Positions 1 through 8,765 of a stretch of 64,000 nucleotides of DNA are shown here, one piece after another; the stretch's first letter is position 1; the number at the start of each line of letters is the position of its first letter. Where the stretch lies: positions 2,852,001 to 2,916,000 of the forward strand of contig NZ_CP133264.1 in the NCBI RefSeq assembly GCF_030915445.1. Reading direction: 5' to 3'. Source of the DNA: Clostridium sp. OS1-26 (GTDB lineage Bacteria > Bacillota > Clostridia > Clostridiales > Clostridiaceae). A program made the position numbers and the translations under genes. Under the pieces are notes generated by a model, which saw only the letters and a list, made by a program, of their open reading frames with translations, ran no database searches and was not told the origin of the DNA.

Positions 1-314
1 GTATTTTTTAATTTAATCTTGTCATTCTTTGAAATATCATGGTCTGGTTGAGTTGAATTTAATTCATCATTATTTTCCTGAATTATTTTTTTTATATCAG
101 AATCATTAAAAAAGGCCTTTGCAATATAGGAATGATTTCCTGTAGCCATAGATAATCCTACTATCGTATTTCTTACTTTTTTAAATGGACCATAGAAAGC
201 ATAAAAAGGAAATGTAATAGCTGTAAATATAAGTTCCAATATTAAAAATAAAGCAAGCTTTTTAAAAAGGCTTGCTTTATTTGTTTTATTATCTTTCGTT
301 AGTTTATTTTTCAT
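1..314 (-). CDS. Phosphodiester glycosidase-like (NAGPA family) protein, N-terminal part only
   Basis: The reading frame opens at an ATG at 314 behind a GGAGGC ribosome binding site and runs off the left edge, so only about 104 residues are visible. A lysine-rich start is followed by one hydrophobic membrane segment (about residues 16-40), then the motif FYGPFKKVRNTIVGLSMATG and NHSYIAKAFF. From memory this matches the N-terminal anchor of clostridial phosphodiester glycosidase (exopolysaccharide-related NAGPA) proteins; the catalytic domain lies outside the window. A surface or cell-wall glycan role is inferred. It lies downstream of, and co-directional with, the VanY gene and has a very similar promoter. 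Confidence 0.55.
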   Translation of the reverse strand, partial: MKNKLTKDNKTNKASLFKKLALFLILELIFTAITFPFYAFYGPFKKVRNTIVGLSMATGNHSYIAKAFFNDSDIKKIIQENNDELNSTQPDHDISKNDKIKLKN

Positions 315-358
315 TTTATAGCCTCCTTCGATTAATAAAATAATACTAACCTTTGAAG

Positions 359-395
359 GTATCAAAATTGCATATTACTTGTTTCAAAGTTGTAA
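359..395 (-). promoter_or_regulatory. Promoter of the left-edge gene, copy 1 of a shared motif
   Basis: On the minus strand the block TTACAACTTTGAAACAA (379-395) holds a -35 TTGAAA, followed after 17 bases by TGATAC (359-364). The same 17-base block with the same spacing recurs at 1259-1275 in front of the VanY gene, which suggests one promoter or operator class drives both genes. Confidence 0.45.
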
Positions 396-416
396 AATCA
401 TTGTATCAAAAATGTT

Positions 417-1193
417 TTATTGCACTTTATTCAGATATTCTTCCAACGTAATATGTTTTTGTGATATTTCGGTGGCTTCGGAAATACCTACATATCTTAA
501 ATGCCAAGGTTCATAATTATATCCAGTAATATTTTCCTTGCTCTTTGGATACCTAATTATAAAACCGTATTTATAGCAATTGCTTTCAAGCCATTTATAA
601 GCTTGAGTTTTGTCGAAGCCTGCATCTAAAGAAGTATATTCATTTGATAGTACATCCATAGCTAGGCCTGTCTGGTGTTCGCTTGCCCCAGGTTGTGCAA
701 CATATTTATCTGCTTCTTTGCGTCCAGCAGCAGATACTTTGTTATTATAAAGCCTTTGTTGATAGTAATAATCCCTATAACCAGACACAGCAAGAAGAGT
801 TACTCCATCTTTCCTTGCAGCGGTAAATAAACTTTCTAATGCTGCTGCTGCAGTCTCATCCATCTTTTTTACATTAGGGTCAGCATAGGAAATAAATCTT
901 ACATTTGGGACCTTTAATGATTGGGGTATGTAGCTTTTCTCTAATCTATTGCTTCGATTTACTAAGAAATTACCTTTCGTTGAGAGATTTTTAGAAGAAG
1001 CAACAGCTACAGAATTTTTTGAAGTACTAGAAGTATCACTTTCAGTAGTTAGCTTTTCCTTTTCAGTTCCTTTTGTCTCCTTTATGTTTGATTTATTAGT
1101 TTGTATAGTGTTTATAGAAGCAATGGCTTTACCGAAACTTATTGTAGTAACTAAAACTAAGCCTAATAATAAAATCCTTAATCTTCTTTTCAT
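417..1193 (-). CDS. VanY-type D-alanyl-D-alanine carboxypeptidase
   Basis: Zinc peptidase of the M15B/VanY family that trims the terminal D-Ala of peptidoglycan stem peptides. The start chosen is the ATG at 1193 (MKRRLRILLLG) with AAAGGAG upstream; the longer frame would need a GTG inside the untranslated region. A signal peptide (about residues 1-24) is followed by a Ser/Thr/Lys-rich linker, then the catalytic domain from about residue 95. It shows SGYRDYYYQQRLYN, the HQTGLAMDV zinc motif and the C-terminal EPWHLRYVG metal-ligand motif, so the active site looks complete. It acts outside the membrane. It could be a housekeeping wall hydrolase rather than glycopeptide resistance, since no vanH/A/X genes are near. 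Confidence 0.88.
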   Translation of the reverse strand: MKRRLRILLLGLVLVTTISFGKAIASINTIQTNKSNIKETKGTEKEKLTTESDTSSTSKNSVAVASSKNLSTKGNFLVNRSNRLEKSYIPQSLKVPNVRFISYADPNVKKMDETAAAALESLFTAARKDGVTLLAVSGYRDYYYQQRLYNNKVSAAGRKEADKYVAQPGASEHQTGLAMDVLSNEYTSLDAGFDKTQAYKWLESNCYKYGFIIRYPKSKENITGYNYEPWHLRYVGISEATEISQKHITLEEYLNKVQ

Positions 1194-1238
1194 GTTTTTC
1201 ACACTCCTTTTCCTATACACAAAGTGTAAAGGAGGAGT

Positions 1239-1275
1239 GTTTCATAGTTCTCTATTAGTTGTTTCAAAGTTGTAA
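1239..1275 (-). promoter_or_regulatory. Promoter of the VanY gene, copy 2 of the shared motif
   Basis: Minus-strand TTACAACTTTGAAACAA (1259-1275) has TTGAAA as -35 and TGAAAC (1239-1244) 17 bases on. The 17-base block is identical to that at 379-395. A dedicated regulator or a non-housekeeping sigma factor is possible. Confidence 0.45.
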
Positions 1276-1395
1276 GGTATTAGTAAAGTTAATTTTCATA
1301 GGTTTAGAGTAAAAATAACGTTATTCTAAACATATTTAGGTAATTTGTATTTTAAGTACTCATAAAGTTATCTAATATAATTAAATATACGTAGA

Positions 1396-1424
1396 TAACA
1401 TATTTTCATAAATTTTGGTATAAT
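1396..1424 (+). promoter_or_regulatory. Likely promoter of the chemosensory operon
   Basis: An extended -10 (TGG followed by TATAAT at 1419-1424) lies about 57 bases before the cheR start. The -35 region is weak (TAACAT). Just downstream, at about 1437-1456, is a half copy of the TAAGCAGGCATCC-type hairpin repeat found at 34.4 and 45.6 kb. Confidence 0.4.
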
Positions 1425-1480
1425 ATTTCTATGCGTTAAGCAGACATCCTAAATTTTAAAAATTAAATATGAGGTATAAA

Positions 1481-2905
1481 ATGAATGATAATATTCCAAA
1501 TACTGTAATCGAAAATATAAGTAATTTTATTGAAAAAAAATTTGGATTATATTTTTCTAAAGAAAGATTTAAGGATTTAATGAGAGGTATATCTTGTGCT
1601 GCAAAGCAAAAGGACATTGACTTAGAGAAGTATATTGATTTGATACTTGAAAATAGAATATCTGAAGAGGATATTAAAATTTTAGCTTCCTGTCTAACTA
1701 TTGGAGAAACTTATTTTTTTAGGGATAAAAGTTTATTTGAAATAATGAAGCAAAAAATATTACCAGACATAATTAATAGTAGAAAGAACTCTAGCAAGAG
1801 CTTAAAGATTTGGAGTGCAGGATGTTCTTCTGGTGAGGAAGCATATTCAATAGCCATATTAGTTAAAGAGCTTATTCCAGATTATGAAAATTGGAATATA
1901 GACATAATTGCTACGGACATAAACTATAGATCTCTTGGTAAGGCTAGGGAAGGTATATATGGAGAGTGGTCCTTCAGAGGGGTGGATTCAAATTTAAAAA
2001 ATAAGTATTTTGACAAGGTTGAAGATATACGGTACAAGCTCAAAGACAGCATAATGGAATTGGTAAAGTTTCACAGTCTGAACTTAGCGGACCCGAACTA
2101 CATAGTAGATGGCAAAATTATAAACAATGTTGATATTATATTTTGTAGAAATGTTCTTATGTATTTCAGCAGACCTCAAATTAGCCAAATAATAAACCGG
2201 TTTTATAACATTATTGCAAACGAAGGGTGGTTAGTTGTAGCTCCTACTGAAAGTATGTTTGTCAATGATACTGATTTTAAATCTGTTAACATTAATAATA
2301 TGTTTCTATTTAACAAAGATATAGCGCAAGATAATTCAGTTAAAATTCAGGATAATCACAGCTGGCTAAAGAGTTTTTCAAGAGTAAAGGAAATTAAAAC
2401 AAATTTTGTACATAAGTATATTTATAATAAAAACAAAATAAAAGATTTTTTTATTGAGGAAGAAAGAAATTCAAATAAATTACTTGGGAAAGAAACAGTT
2501 ATTACAGAAGATTTCGAATTGTTATGCCGCTCTTCTGCAAATGAAGGCAATTTTGAAGAGGCTCTTAAATGGTGCGAAAAAGCTATTTCATCAGATAAAA
2601 TAAATCCCTATTATTATTACCTTCTTGCAAGTATTCAACAAGAGCAGGGAAATATTGATGAAGCAATTATATCTTTAAAGAAATCAGTTTATTTAGATTC
2701 AGATTTTATTATGGCCTACTTTAATTTAGGTAATTTAAAGTTAAAACAGGGTAAACATAAGGAGGCATATAAAAGCTTTGAAAATGCAGGCATGCTTCTT
2801 AATAAGTTAAGTGAAGAAGATATAGTGCCCCATTCTGAGGATATGACAGCGGGAATGTTAAAACAAATTATCAGTAATATAGAGTTTCAGGGAGAACTTG
2901 TATGA
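1481..2905 (+). CDS. cheR: CheR-type MCP glutamate methyltransferase with C-terminal TPR domain (WspC-like)
   Basis: SAM-dependent methyltransferase that modifies receptor glutamates. An all-alpha CheR N-domain (about residues 1-75) is followed by the Rossmann methyltransferase core with KIWSAGCSSGEEAYSIAIL, DIIATDIN and IFCRNVLMYFS. The C-terminal third (about 365-440) holds two to three tetratricopeptide repeats with the NIDEAI and KHKEAYKSFENAG periodicity. Flagellar CheR proteins lack TPRs; they are typical of WspC/FrzF-type methyltransferases of alternative chemosensory systems. The ATG at 1481 has GAGG upstream and is preferred to the ATG at 1469, which has none. It overlaps cheW by 4 bases (ATGA). 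Confidence 0.9.
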   Translation: MNDNIPNTVIENISNFIEKKFGLYFSKERFKDLMRGISCAAKQKDIDLEKYIDLILENRISEEDIKILASCLTIGETYFFRDKSLFEIMKQKILPDIINSRKNSSKSLKIWSAGCSSGEEAYSIAILVKELIPDYENWNIDIIATDINYRSLGKAREGIYGEWSFRGVDSNLKNKYFDKVEDIRYKLKDSIMELVKFHSLNLADPNYIVDGKIINNVDIIFCRNVLMYFSRPQISQIINRFYNIIANEGWLVVAPTESMFVNDTDFKSVNINNMFLFNKDIAQDNSVKIQDNHSWLKSFSRVKEIKTNFVHKYIYNKNKIKDFFIEEERNSNKLLGKETVITEDFELLCRSSANEGNFEEALKWCEKAISSDKINPYYYYLLASIQQEQGNIDEAIISLKKSVYLDSDFIMAYFNLGNLKLKQGKHKEAYKSFENAGMLLNKLSEEDIVPHSEDMTAGMLKQIISNIEFQGELV

Positions 2906-3390
2906 ATAGATATGATAGTGAAAAGATGAGCGAAAGCATAGAAATTATTGAGTTTTTACTAAATAATAATAAATCCAGCGAAAAGTATGCAATTGAAGTT
3001 TTATATGTAAGTGAAGTACATTCTGTGAGAAAGGTTACTATGCTTCCCTGTACTCCAGCTTTTATAATAGGTATCATAAATTTTAGAGGAAAAATAATAT
3101 CTGTAGTAGATATTAGAAACTTCTTAGGATTTTCGTCAGAACCTATTGATGCAGAAAATGTAAGGAAGGCTATTGTGGTAAAATTAAATGATATAGAGAT
3201 TGGTATAGCAGCAGATGCTATTTTAGGCTGTGATAAAATTTGCACATCAGAAATACAGAAAAATGCTTTACCATCAATAAATTTTAAAAATAGCCATATT
3301 AAGGGATTGACGAAGGGGAAAAGTATTGTTCTAGATATTAAAAATATAATGATGGACGAAAAAATCATTGTTAATGAAGAAGTGGTTTAA
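2902..3390 (+). CDS. cheW: CheW-like scaffold protein
   Basis: Single CheW domain (about residues 18-155) that couples the receptor to the CheA kinase. Typical features are YAIEVLYVSEVHSVRKV, the hydrophobic core PAFIIGIINFRGKIISVVDI with conserved IxNFRGxIxxVxDxR spacing, and the C-terminal GLTKGKSIVLDIKNI. The ATG overlaps the cheR stop, indicating translational coupling. The Pseudomonas Wsp operon has two CheW proteins; only this one is present here. Confidence 0.88.
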   Translation: MNRYDSEKMSESIEIIEFLLNNNKSSEKYAIEVLYVSEVHSVRKVTMLPCTPAFIIGIINFRGKIISVVDIRNFLGFSSEPIDAENVRKAIVVKLNDIEIGIAADAILGCDKICTSEIQKNALPSINFKNSHIKGLTKGKSIVLDIKNIMMDEKIIVNEEVV

Positions 3391-3406
3391 GGAGTGATAT
3401 ATAGAC

Positions 3407-5455
3407 ATGGAAAAATTAAGGTGGTTTAAGGGTTTAAGAGGAAAGCTAACTATATATTTTTTAATACTTTCTATTATACCATCTATAGCTATAGGTGGTA
3501 TAAGTTATGCTAGCTCAAAAAAATCCTTAGAGAAAGATGCTCAGTCTCAATTGGCTTTTGTAAGAGATTCAAAGAAAAGAGAGATAGAAGACTACTTGAA
3601 ATCTGGTTTAAATAGAGTTTCATACATGGCACAAGAGCCAATGACCATAGAGGCCATGATGGAGTTTAGCCATACAACAGATCTTGGAAGCAGCACATAT
3701 AATGGTGTATATCAAAAATATAATGCTACATTTGCTAATTTTATTAGTAAATTAGAGAATGGAGATGTACTTCTTGCAGATGCAAAAACTGGTACTGTGC
3801 TGTATTCTACACTTAAAGAAAGTGATTATGGCACAAATTTAATATCTGGGCCTTACAAGAATACAAATGCTGCAAAGGCTTTTGAAGCAGCTAAAAATAG
3901 TAACGATAAAAATTTTGCCACTATCACAGATTATGAACTTTATGCTCCTTCAAATAATAAGCCAACTGCATTTATAGCAGCGCCAATTTTTAAAGGAGAT
4001 GAAAAAGTTGGTATTCTTATTTTTAAGCTAGGTACAAGTAAAATAGACGAAATTGTTTCTAATAATAATAAGTGGGAATCATTAAACCTTGGACAAAGTG
4101 GAGAAATAATTTTAATTGGACAAGACTATAAGGTAAGGAACAACACTAGATTTTTAAGTGATGAGAAAGATGAAAAGATAAAGGTGGCTAAGAGTACAAT
4201 TCTATTGAAAGAAATAAGAACGGCAGGAACGAAAGACGTACTGAAAGGCAATACAAATATTAGTACATATATAGATTACCATAATATAAACTCTATTGTT
4301 GCATATGCACCATTAAATGTGGACAATTTGAAATGGGGTATACTAGTTGAAATAAATTACGATGAAGCATTTCAATTAGTAGATAAATTACAGAATCTAA
4401 CGTTAATTATATTAGCAATTACATTAATTGTTGTAATAGTTTTTTCTATTATTCTATCATCACACATTGCAGTACCCATGATAAAAATGTCAAAGGCTGC
4501 AGAGCAGATAGCTAATGGTGACTTGACAGTAGAGCTTCCTAAAAGAAAGCGTTCAGATGAAATAGGAATTTTAATGGATTCTACTAATGATATGTTTCAT
4601 GCCCTTAGAGAGCAGACAAAGGAAATTATCAATGTTGTAAATGTACTTTCATCCTCTGTAAGTGAGATCACAGTTTCACTTACTCAAGTAACTTCAGGAG
4701 CTGCAGAAACCTCATCAGCTGTTAGCGAAACTACAGCAACCGTTGAGGAAGTTAAACAAACTGTATATTTATCAAGTGAGAAAACTAAAAATGTTTCAAG
4801 CAGCGCAAAACAATCTCTTGAAATATCGCAATCAGGAAGTAAAGCAACGGAAGATACTTTAGAAGGAATGAGAATTATTAACAATCAGATGCAGGAGATT
4901 GCAGATAGCATAATAGCCCTAAGTGAACAAACTCAAAACATAAGCGAACTTATAGAAAGTGTTGACAACATATCAGAACAATCAAATATTCTTGCAGTAA
5001 ATGCTTCAATAGAAGCAGCTAAAGCAGGGGAGATGGGTAAAGGGTTTTCAATAGTAGCTCAGGAAATTAAAAATTTAGCAGAGCAGTCAAAGCAAGGTAC
5101 AAAGCAAGTAAGAAGCATATTAAAGGATATACAAAAAGCTACGAATACAGCGGTAATGACAACAGAAAAAGGAATAAAATTAGTAGACATGGGAATGGGT
5201 CAAGCGAATGAAGCGGGCAATGCTATACACAAGCTTATGGAAAATATAAATTTATCTGCTCAAGCTGCTATTCAAATAGAAGCTTCCAGTCAGCAGCAGT
5301 TAGTTGGTATGGATCAAGTAGCAATTGCTATGGAAGGTATAAACCAAGCCAGTATTCAAAATGTTGATAGTATGAAGCAGTTAGAAGAAGCAACTCGCGG
5401 TCTTCAAGAAATGGGATATAGACTTAAGCAGTTGACGGAAAAGTATAAAGTTTAG
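3407..5455 (+). CDS. Methyl-accepting chemotaxis protein with periplasmic-type sensor domain
   Basis: Transmembrane receptor of the operon. TM1 (about residues 14-34), a roughly 295-residue extracellular region of double-Cache type, TM2 (about 329-351), a HAMP linker, then the coiled-coil signalling domain. The hairpin tip reads [20 protein letters not shown] followed by [17 protein letters not shown], which binds CheA/CheW. The glutamine/glutamate-rich flanking helices are the expected targets of CheR and CheB. The ligand cannot be read from sequence. Ribosome binding site AAGGAGTGAT precedes the ATG. Confidence 0.93.
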   Translation: MEKLRWFKGLRGKLTIYFLILSIIPSIAIGGISYASSKKSLEKDAQSQLAFVRDSKKREIEDYLKSGLNRVSYMAQEPMTIEAMMEFSHTTDLGSSTYNGVYQKYNATFANFISKLENGDVLLADAKTGTVLYSTLKESDYGTNLISGPYKNTNAAKAFEAAKNSNDKNFATITDYELYAPSNNKPTAFIAAPIFKGDEKVGILIFKLGTSKIDEIVSNNNKWESLNLGQSGEIILIGQDYKVRNNTRFLSDEKDEKIKVAKSTILLKEIRTAGTKDVLKGNTNISTYIDYHNINSIVAYAPLNVDNLKWGILVEINYDEAFQLVDKLQNLTLIILAITLIVVIVFSIILSSHIAVPMIKMSKAAEQIANGDLTVELPKRKRSDEIGILMDSTNDMFHALREQTKEIINVVNVLSSSVSEITVSLTQVTSGAAETSSAVSETTATVEEVKQTVYLSSEKTKNVSSSAKQSLEISQSGSKATEDTLEGMRIINNQMQEIADSIIALSEQTQNISELIESVDNISEQSNILAVNASIEAAKAGEMGKGFSIVAQEIKNLAEQSKQGTKQVRSILKDIQKATNTAVMTTEKGIKLVDMGMGQANEAGNAIHKLMENINLSAQAAIQIEASSQQQLVGMDQVAIAMEGINQASIQNVDSMKQLEEATRGLQEMGYRLKQLTEKYKV

Positions 5456-5472
5456 AGAAAGAGAGGATAGGA

Positions 5473-6054
5473 ATGAATACAAATGATGCTGAATTTTTAA
5501 AGAAGCTTCGATCTACCTTTAAAATAGAGGCCTATGAGCATGTAAAAACTATCTCTTTGTTGCTGCTTGAGTTAGAAAATAAACCTACGGAAGAAAATAA
5601 AACGGCTATTGAAACTATATATAGAGAGTTTCACAGCCTAAAGGGGGCAGCTAGAGCAGTAAATATTAAAGAAATTGAAACTATCTGCCATACACTTGAA
5701 GGCATATTTTCAAGTGTAAAAAAAGGAAAGTTAATTTTAAATTTGCAGATGTTTGATATATTTAACTCAGCATTAGACACTGTAGAAGATATTTTGGCTA
5801 TGCCTGAAGATAAGATTAAAGATATTTCAAAAATTATTGAAGATCTCTCTAAAGTTGAGTCAGGAAACTTTGAAAATAGAGGGTTTAAGGAATTTAAAAA
5901 CAAAGATATAAGCAATAATATAGATATAAAAAGTATTTCCCAAGAAATAAAAATAAAAGATGTTGAGATTTCTGAACCTAAAAAAGTAATTGATAGAATA
6001 GAAGATAAAAAAACACAAAATGATGATGTCATAAGAATTTCAAAAACAAACTAG
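5473..6054 (+). CDS. cheA: CheA N-terminal fragment: HPt (P1) domain
   Basis: Histidine phosphotransfer domain with the motif REFHSLKGAARAVN; His54 is the expected phosphorylation site. After about residue 125 comes a low-complexity lysine/aspartate-rich linker ending in RISKTN then TAG. The frame one base over continues directly as KLDTLLVQGEEML, the normal start of the CheA dimerisation domain, so this is the front of a cheA gene interrupted by one missing base near 6041-6050 (A5CA3). Either it is a frameshift (real or sequencing) or the protein works as a stand-alone phosphotransfer partner of the next gene, as in naturally split CheA proteins. Confidence 0.85.
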   Translation: MNTNDAEFLKKLRSTFKIEAYEHVKTISLLLLELENKPTEENKTAIETIYREFHSLKGAARAVNIKEIETICHTLEGIFSSVKKGKLILNLQMFDIFNSALDTVEDILAMPEDKIKDISKIIEDLSKVESGNFENRGFKEFKNKDISNNIDIKSISQEIKIKDVEISEPKKVIDRIEDKKTQNDDVIRISKTN

Positions 6055-6080
6055 ATACTCTGCTGGTTCAGGGAGAGGAA

Positions 6081-7688
6081 ATGCTTTATGCAAAGCTTTC
6101 AGCTGCACAGAGGGCTAGAGAAATTAAAGAAATAAATACATTATTTCAACTATGGAAAAAAGAAAAGAATGATAGCTGTATTGAAGTATTGGAAAATAAT
6201 ATTGGAGCTTTGATGAAGCTAGCGGAAAATGACGCTAAAACCATAGAAGGCATGATAGATACTTTTATAGAAGATGTAAAAGATATAATGCTTCTTCCTT
6301 TTTCATCAATAATAGAAATCTTTCCTAAGATGGTAAGGGATTTATGTAGGCAAACTAATAAAGAGATTGAGTTTATAAAAAGCGGGACAGAGATAGAGGT
6401 TGACAGGCGCATACTTGAGGAGATCAAGGATCCTCTGATTCATATAATAAGAAATTGTATAGATCATGGAATAGAGAAGTTAGAGGAGAGAAAAAAATTA
6501 GGAAAGCCTTCAAAAGGAACAATAAGCCTAAATATTACCCCAATGAGCAGTGACAGGGTAAAAGTTGAAATTTCCGACGATGGAGCAGGAATTGATATTG
6601 ATAAAGTTAAGGAAAAGACTGCTAAAGAAACGCTTTTGGCAGAAAAAGAACTTAAGAATATTGAGGATGAAAAGGCTGCGATGCTTATTTTTAAATCAGG
6701 AATCTCTACTAGTGATATAATTACAGATATTTCTGGAAGAGGCTTAGGACTTGCTATTGTATATGAAAAAGTACAAAAGCTTGAAGGCACTGTGACTGTA
6801 AAAACCCAAAAGCAAAAGGGGACTACCTTTACTATAATACTGCCTATAACTATTTCTTCAAATCGAGGAATAATTATAAAAGCGGCTAAAACTTCTTTTG
6901 TAATACCAACAGGAAAAGTTGAAAAGGTCATGAGAATTGCGAAAAAAGAAATAGAAGTAATAGAAAATTCAGCTACAATACTAGTTGATAACTGCATTAT
7001 TCCTATCTTTAAATTAGAAGATGTACTGGGGCTTAAGAGTAGGTCAGTAGAGGAAGCTTCAAATAATTCTATTTCAATTTTAGTTGTAGGCCATATGGAA
7101 AGAAAAGTAGCCTTTAGCGTTGATGAAATAGTAATGGAACAGGAAGTATTGGTGAAAAGATTTAATAAACAATTAAAGAGAGTTAAGAATATTTCAGGGG
7201 CAACTATCTTAGGTTCTGGGGAGGTCGTTCCAATACTAGATGCTCAGGATTTGATAAAATCTTCTCTTAAATATGGGAATAGATCTTCCAGTTTTACTGA
7301 TACAAGTTCAAAAGATGAAGCTCTGAAAAAGTCTATTCTTGTAGTGGAGGATTCAATAACCTCAAGGACACTCTTAAAAAATATTTTAGAGAACAATGGA
7401 TATTTAGTGACAACTGCTGTTGATGGTTCTCAAGGATGGAGTTTATTGAAATCTGAACAATTTGATCTTGTAGTTACGGATGTTGAAATGCCTGTAATGG
7501 ATGGATTCCAGTTAACTAAAAAGATTAGAGAGGATAGTGAAATTTCTGAAATGCCAGTTATTCTTGTAACATCCTTAGAATCTAGAGAGGATAAGGAGAG
7601 AGGCATCGATGTTGGGGCAAGCGCATATATTGTTAAGAATGACTTTCAGCAGGGTAACCTGTTAGAAATTATAAAAAGACTTATATAA
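6081..7688 (+). CDS. cheA: Hybrid CheA kinase core with C-terminal receiver (WspE-like), lacking P1 in this frame
   Basis: Contains a dimerisation helix pair, the HATPase domain (N box HIIRNCIDHGIE, G1 SDDGAGID, G2 GRGLGLAIVYEKV), a CheW-like P5 domain (about residues 255-390) and a C-terminal REC domain (about 415-535) with VVEDS and the phospho-acceptor Asp in VVTDVEMPVMDG. A CheA-REC fusion is characteristic of Wsp/Frz-type systems. The upstream bases GGGAGAGGAA before the ATG at 6081 could act as a ribosome binding site for re-initiation, but the conserved KLDTLLVQGEE encoded just before it shows that the original gene was continuous with the HPt fragment. Confidence 0.88.
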   Translation: MLYAKLSAAQRAREIKEINTLFQLWKKEKNDSCIEVLENNIGALMKLAENDAKTIEGMIDTFIEDVKDIMLLPFSSIIEIFPKMVRDLCRQTNKEIEFIKSGTEIEVDRRILEEIKDPLIHIIRNCIDHGIEKLEERKKLGKPSKGTISLNITPMSSDRVKVEISDDGAGIDIDKVKEKTAKETLLAEKELKNIEDEKAAMLIFKSGISTSDIITDISGRGLGLAIVYEKVQKLEGTVTVKTQKQKGTTFTIILPITISSNRGIIIKAAKTSFVIPTGKVEKVMRIAKKEIEVIENSATILVDNCIIPIFKLEDVLGLKSRSVEEASNNSISILVVGHMERKVAFSVDEIVMEQEVLVKRFNKQLKRVKNISGATILGSGEVVPILDAQDLIKSSLKYGNRSSSFTDTSSKDEALKKSILVVEDSITSRTLLKNILENNGYLVTTAVDGSQGWSLLKSEQFDLVVTDVEMPVMDGFQLTKKIREDSEISEMPVILVTSLESREDKERGIDVGASAYIVKNDFQQGNLLEIIKRLI

Positions 7689-7705
7689 ATAATGGAGTGT
7701 AGAAA

Positions 7706-8737
7706 ATGATTAAAGTACTTGTTGTTGATGATTCTCCTACTATAAGGGAGATAATGAAAGACATACTGGGTTTAGATAAAGATATTGAGGTAATAGGAGT
7801 TGCTTCTAATGGAGAAGAGGCATTAAGGTTTATGGAAAAAAATAAACCGGATATTATAACTATGGATATAGACATGCCTAAGATGAATGGCTTTGAAGCA
7901 ACGAGAAAAATAATGGAAACAACTCCTGTACCTATTGTGATAATAACTGCACTGTTTAACTCTAAAGACATAGATAGAACCTTTCAAGCAATGGAAGCAG
8001 GAGCAGTTTCAGTAATCGAAAAACCTGCAGCAGTAACAGGAAGTGAGTTTGATAAGGAAGCACAAAATATTGTTCATATGATAAAGCTGATGTCAGAGAT
8101 AAAGGTGATAAAACGTAAAAATATATATAAAAACAGAAAAACAGGTTCTTTAGAGAATTGTAAGAGTAAAAATGGCTTATCAAGTATAAAAATAGCGGCT
8201 ATTGGTGTATCTACAGGAGGACCTCCTGTTCTTCAAAGCATATTTTCTAAACTTCCTTCAAACATTAAGATACCTATACTTGTGGTACAACATATAACAC
8301 CTGGTTTTATACAAGGACTTGTTGATTGGCTTTCAGGAGTTACAGAATATCCTATACATATAGCAGTTCATGGAGAAAAGATACTGCCAGGACATATTTA
8401 CTTTGCACCAGATGGATTCCATATGGAGGTTAGAGGAAACGGAAAAATATTTTTAAGCGATTCTGAAAAGGAAAATGGATTGAGACCAGCAGTGTCTTGT
8501 TTATTTAGATCTATTGCACGTCACTATGGTAAAAACTCTATAGGAATTCTTCTAACAGGTATGGGAAAAGATGGAGCAGAAGAATTAAAGTTGTTAAAGG
8601 ATATAGGAGCAATTACTGTGGCACAGGATAAAGAAACTTCCATAGTTTATGGTATGCCTGGAGAAGCGGTGAAGCTTGATGCTGCTACATATATTCTTCC
8701 CCCAGAAAAAATAGCAGAGCTGTTTGGAAGGTTGTAA
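7706..8737 (+). CDS. cheB: CheB protein-glutamate methylesterase response regulator (WspF-like)
   Basis: An N-terminal receiver domain (VVDDSPT; phospho-Asp in TMDIDMPKMNGFEAT) is joined through a basic linker to the methylesterase domain. Catalytic triad elements visible are Ser in GVSTGGPPVLQ, His in VVQHITPGF and Asp in GMGKDGAEELKLL. It removes methyl groups from the receptor when phosphorylated. Full length for the family (343 aa). It sits 17 bases after the hybrid kinase and ahead of the GGDEF regulator, the same relative order as wspE-wspF-wspR. Confidence 0.92.
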   Translation: MIKVLVVDDSPTIREIMKDILGLDKDIEVIGVASNGEEALRFMEKNKPDIITMDIDMPKMNGFEATRKIMETTPVPIVIITALFNSKDIDRTFQAMEAGAVSVIEKPAAVTGSEFDKEAQNIVHMIKLMSEIKVIKRKNIYKNRKTGSLENCKSKNGLSSIKIAAIGVSTGGPPVLQSIFSKLPSNIKIPILVVQHITPGFIQGLVDWLSGVTEYPIHIAVHGEKILPGHIYFAPDGFHMEVRGNGKIFLSDSEKENGLRPAVSCLFRSIARHYGKNSIGILLTGMGKDGAEELKLLKDIGAITVAQDKETSIVYGMPGEAVKLDAATYILPPEKIAELFGRL

Positions 8738-8765
8738 CTTTTGTTAGTGTAAATTAAGGAGGCTA

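Noticed and set aside
949..1275. Plus-strand open frame opposite the VanY gene
   Set aside because: Fully antisense to a gene with clear family motifs, and its end is low-complexity hydrophobic; a shadow frame.
6040..6054. Programmed -1 frameshift in cheA
   Set aside because: No X-XXY-YYZ heptamer is in phase (codons are TCA AAA ACA AAC) and no strong downstream stem was seen; an indel is simpler.
6464..6997. Long minus-strand frame inside cheA
   Set aside because: Ser/Phe/Ile-rich composition typical of the antisense of an AT-rich coding region; no ribosome binding site.
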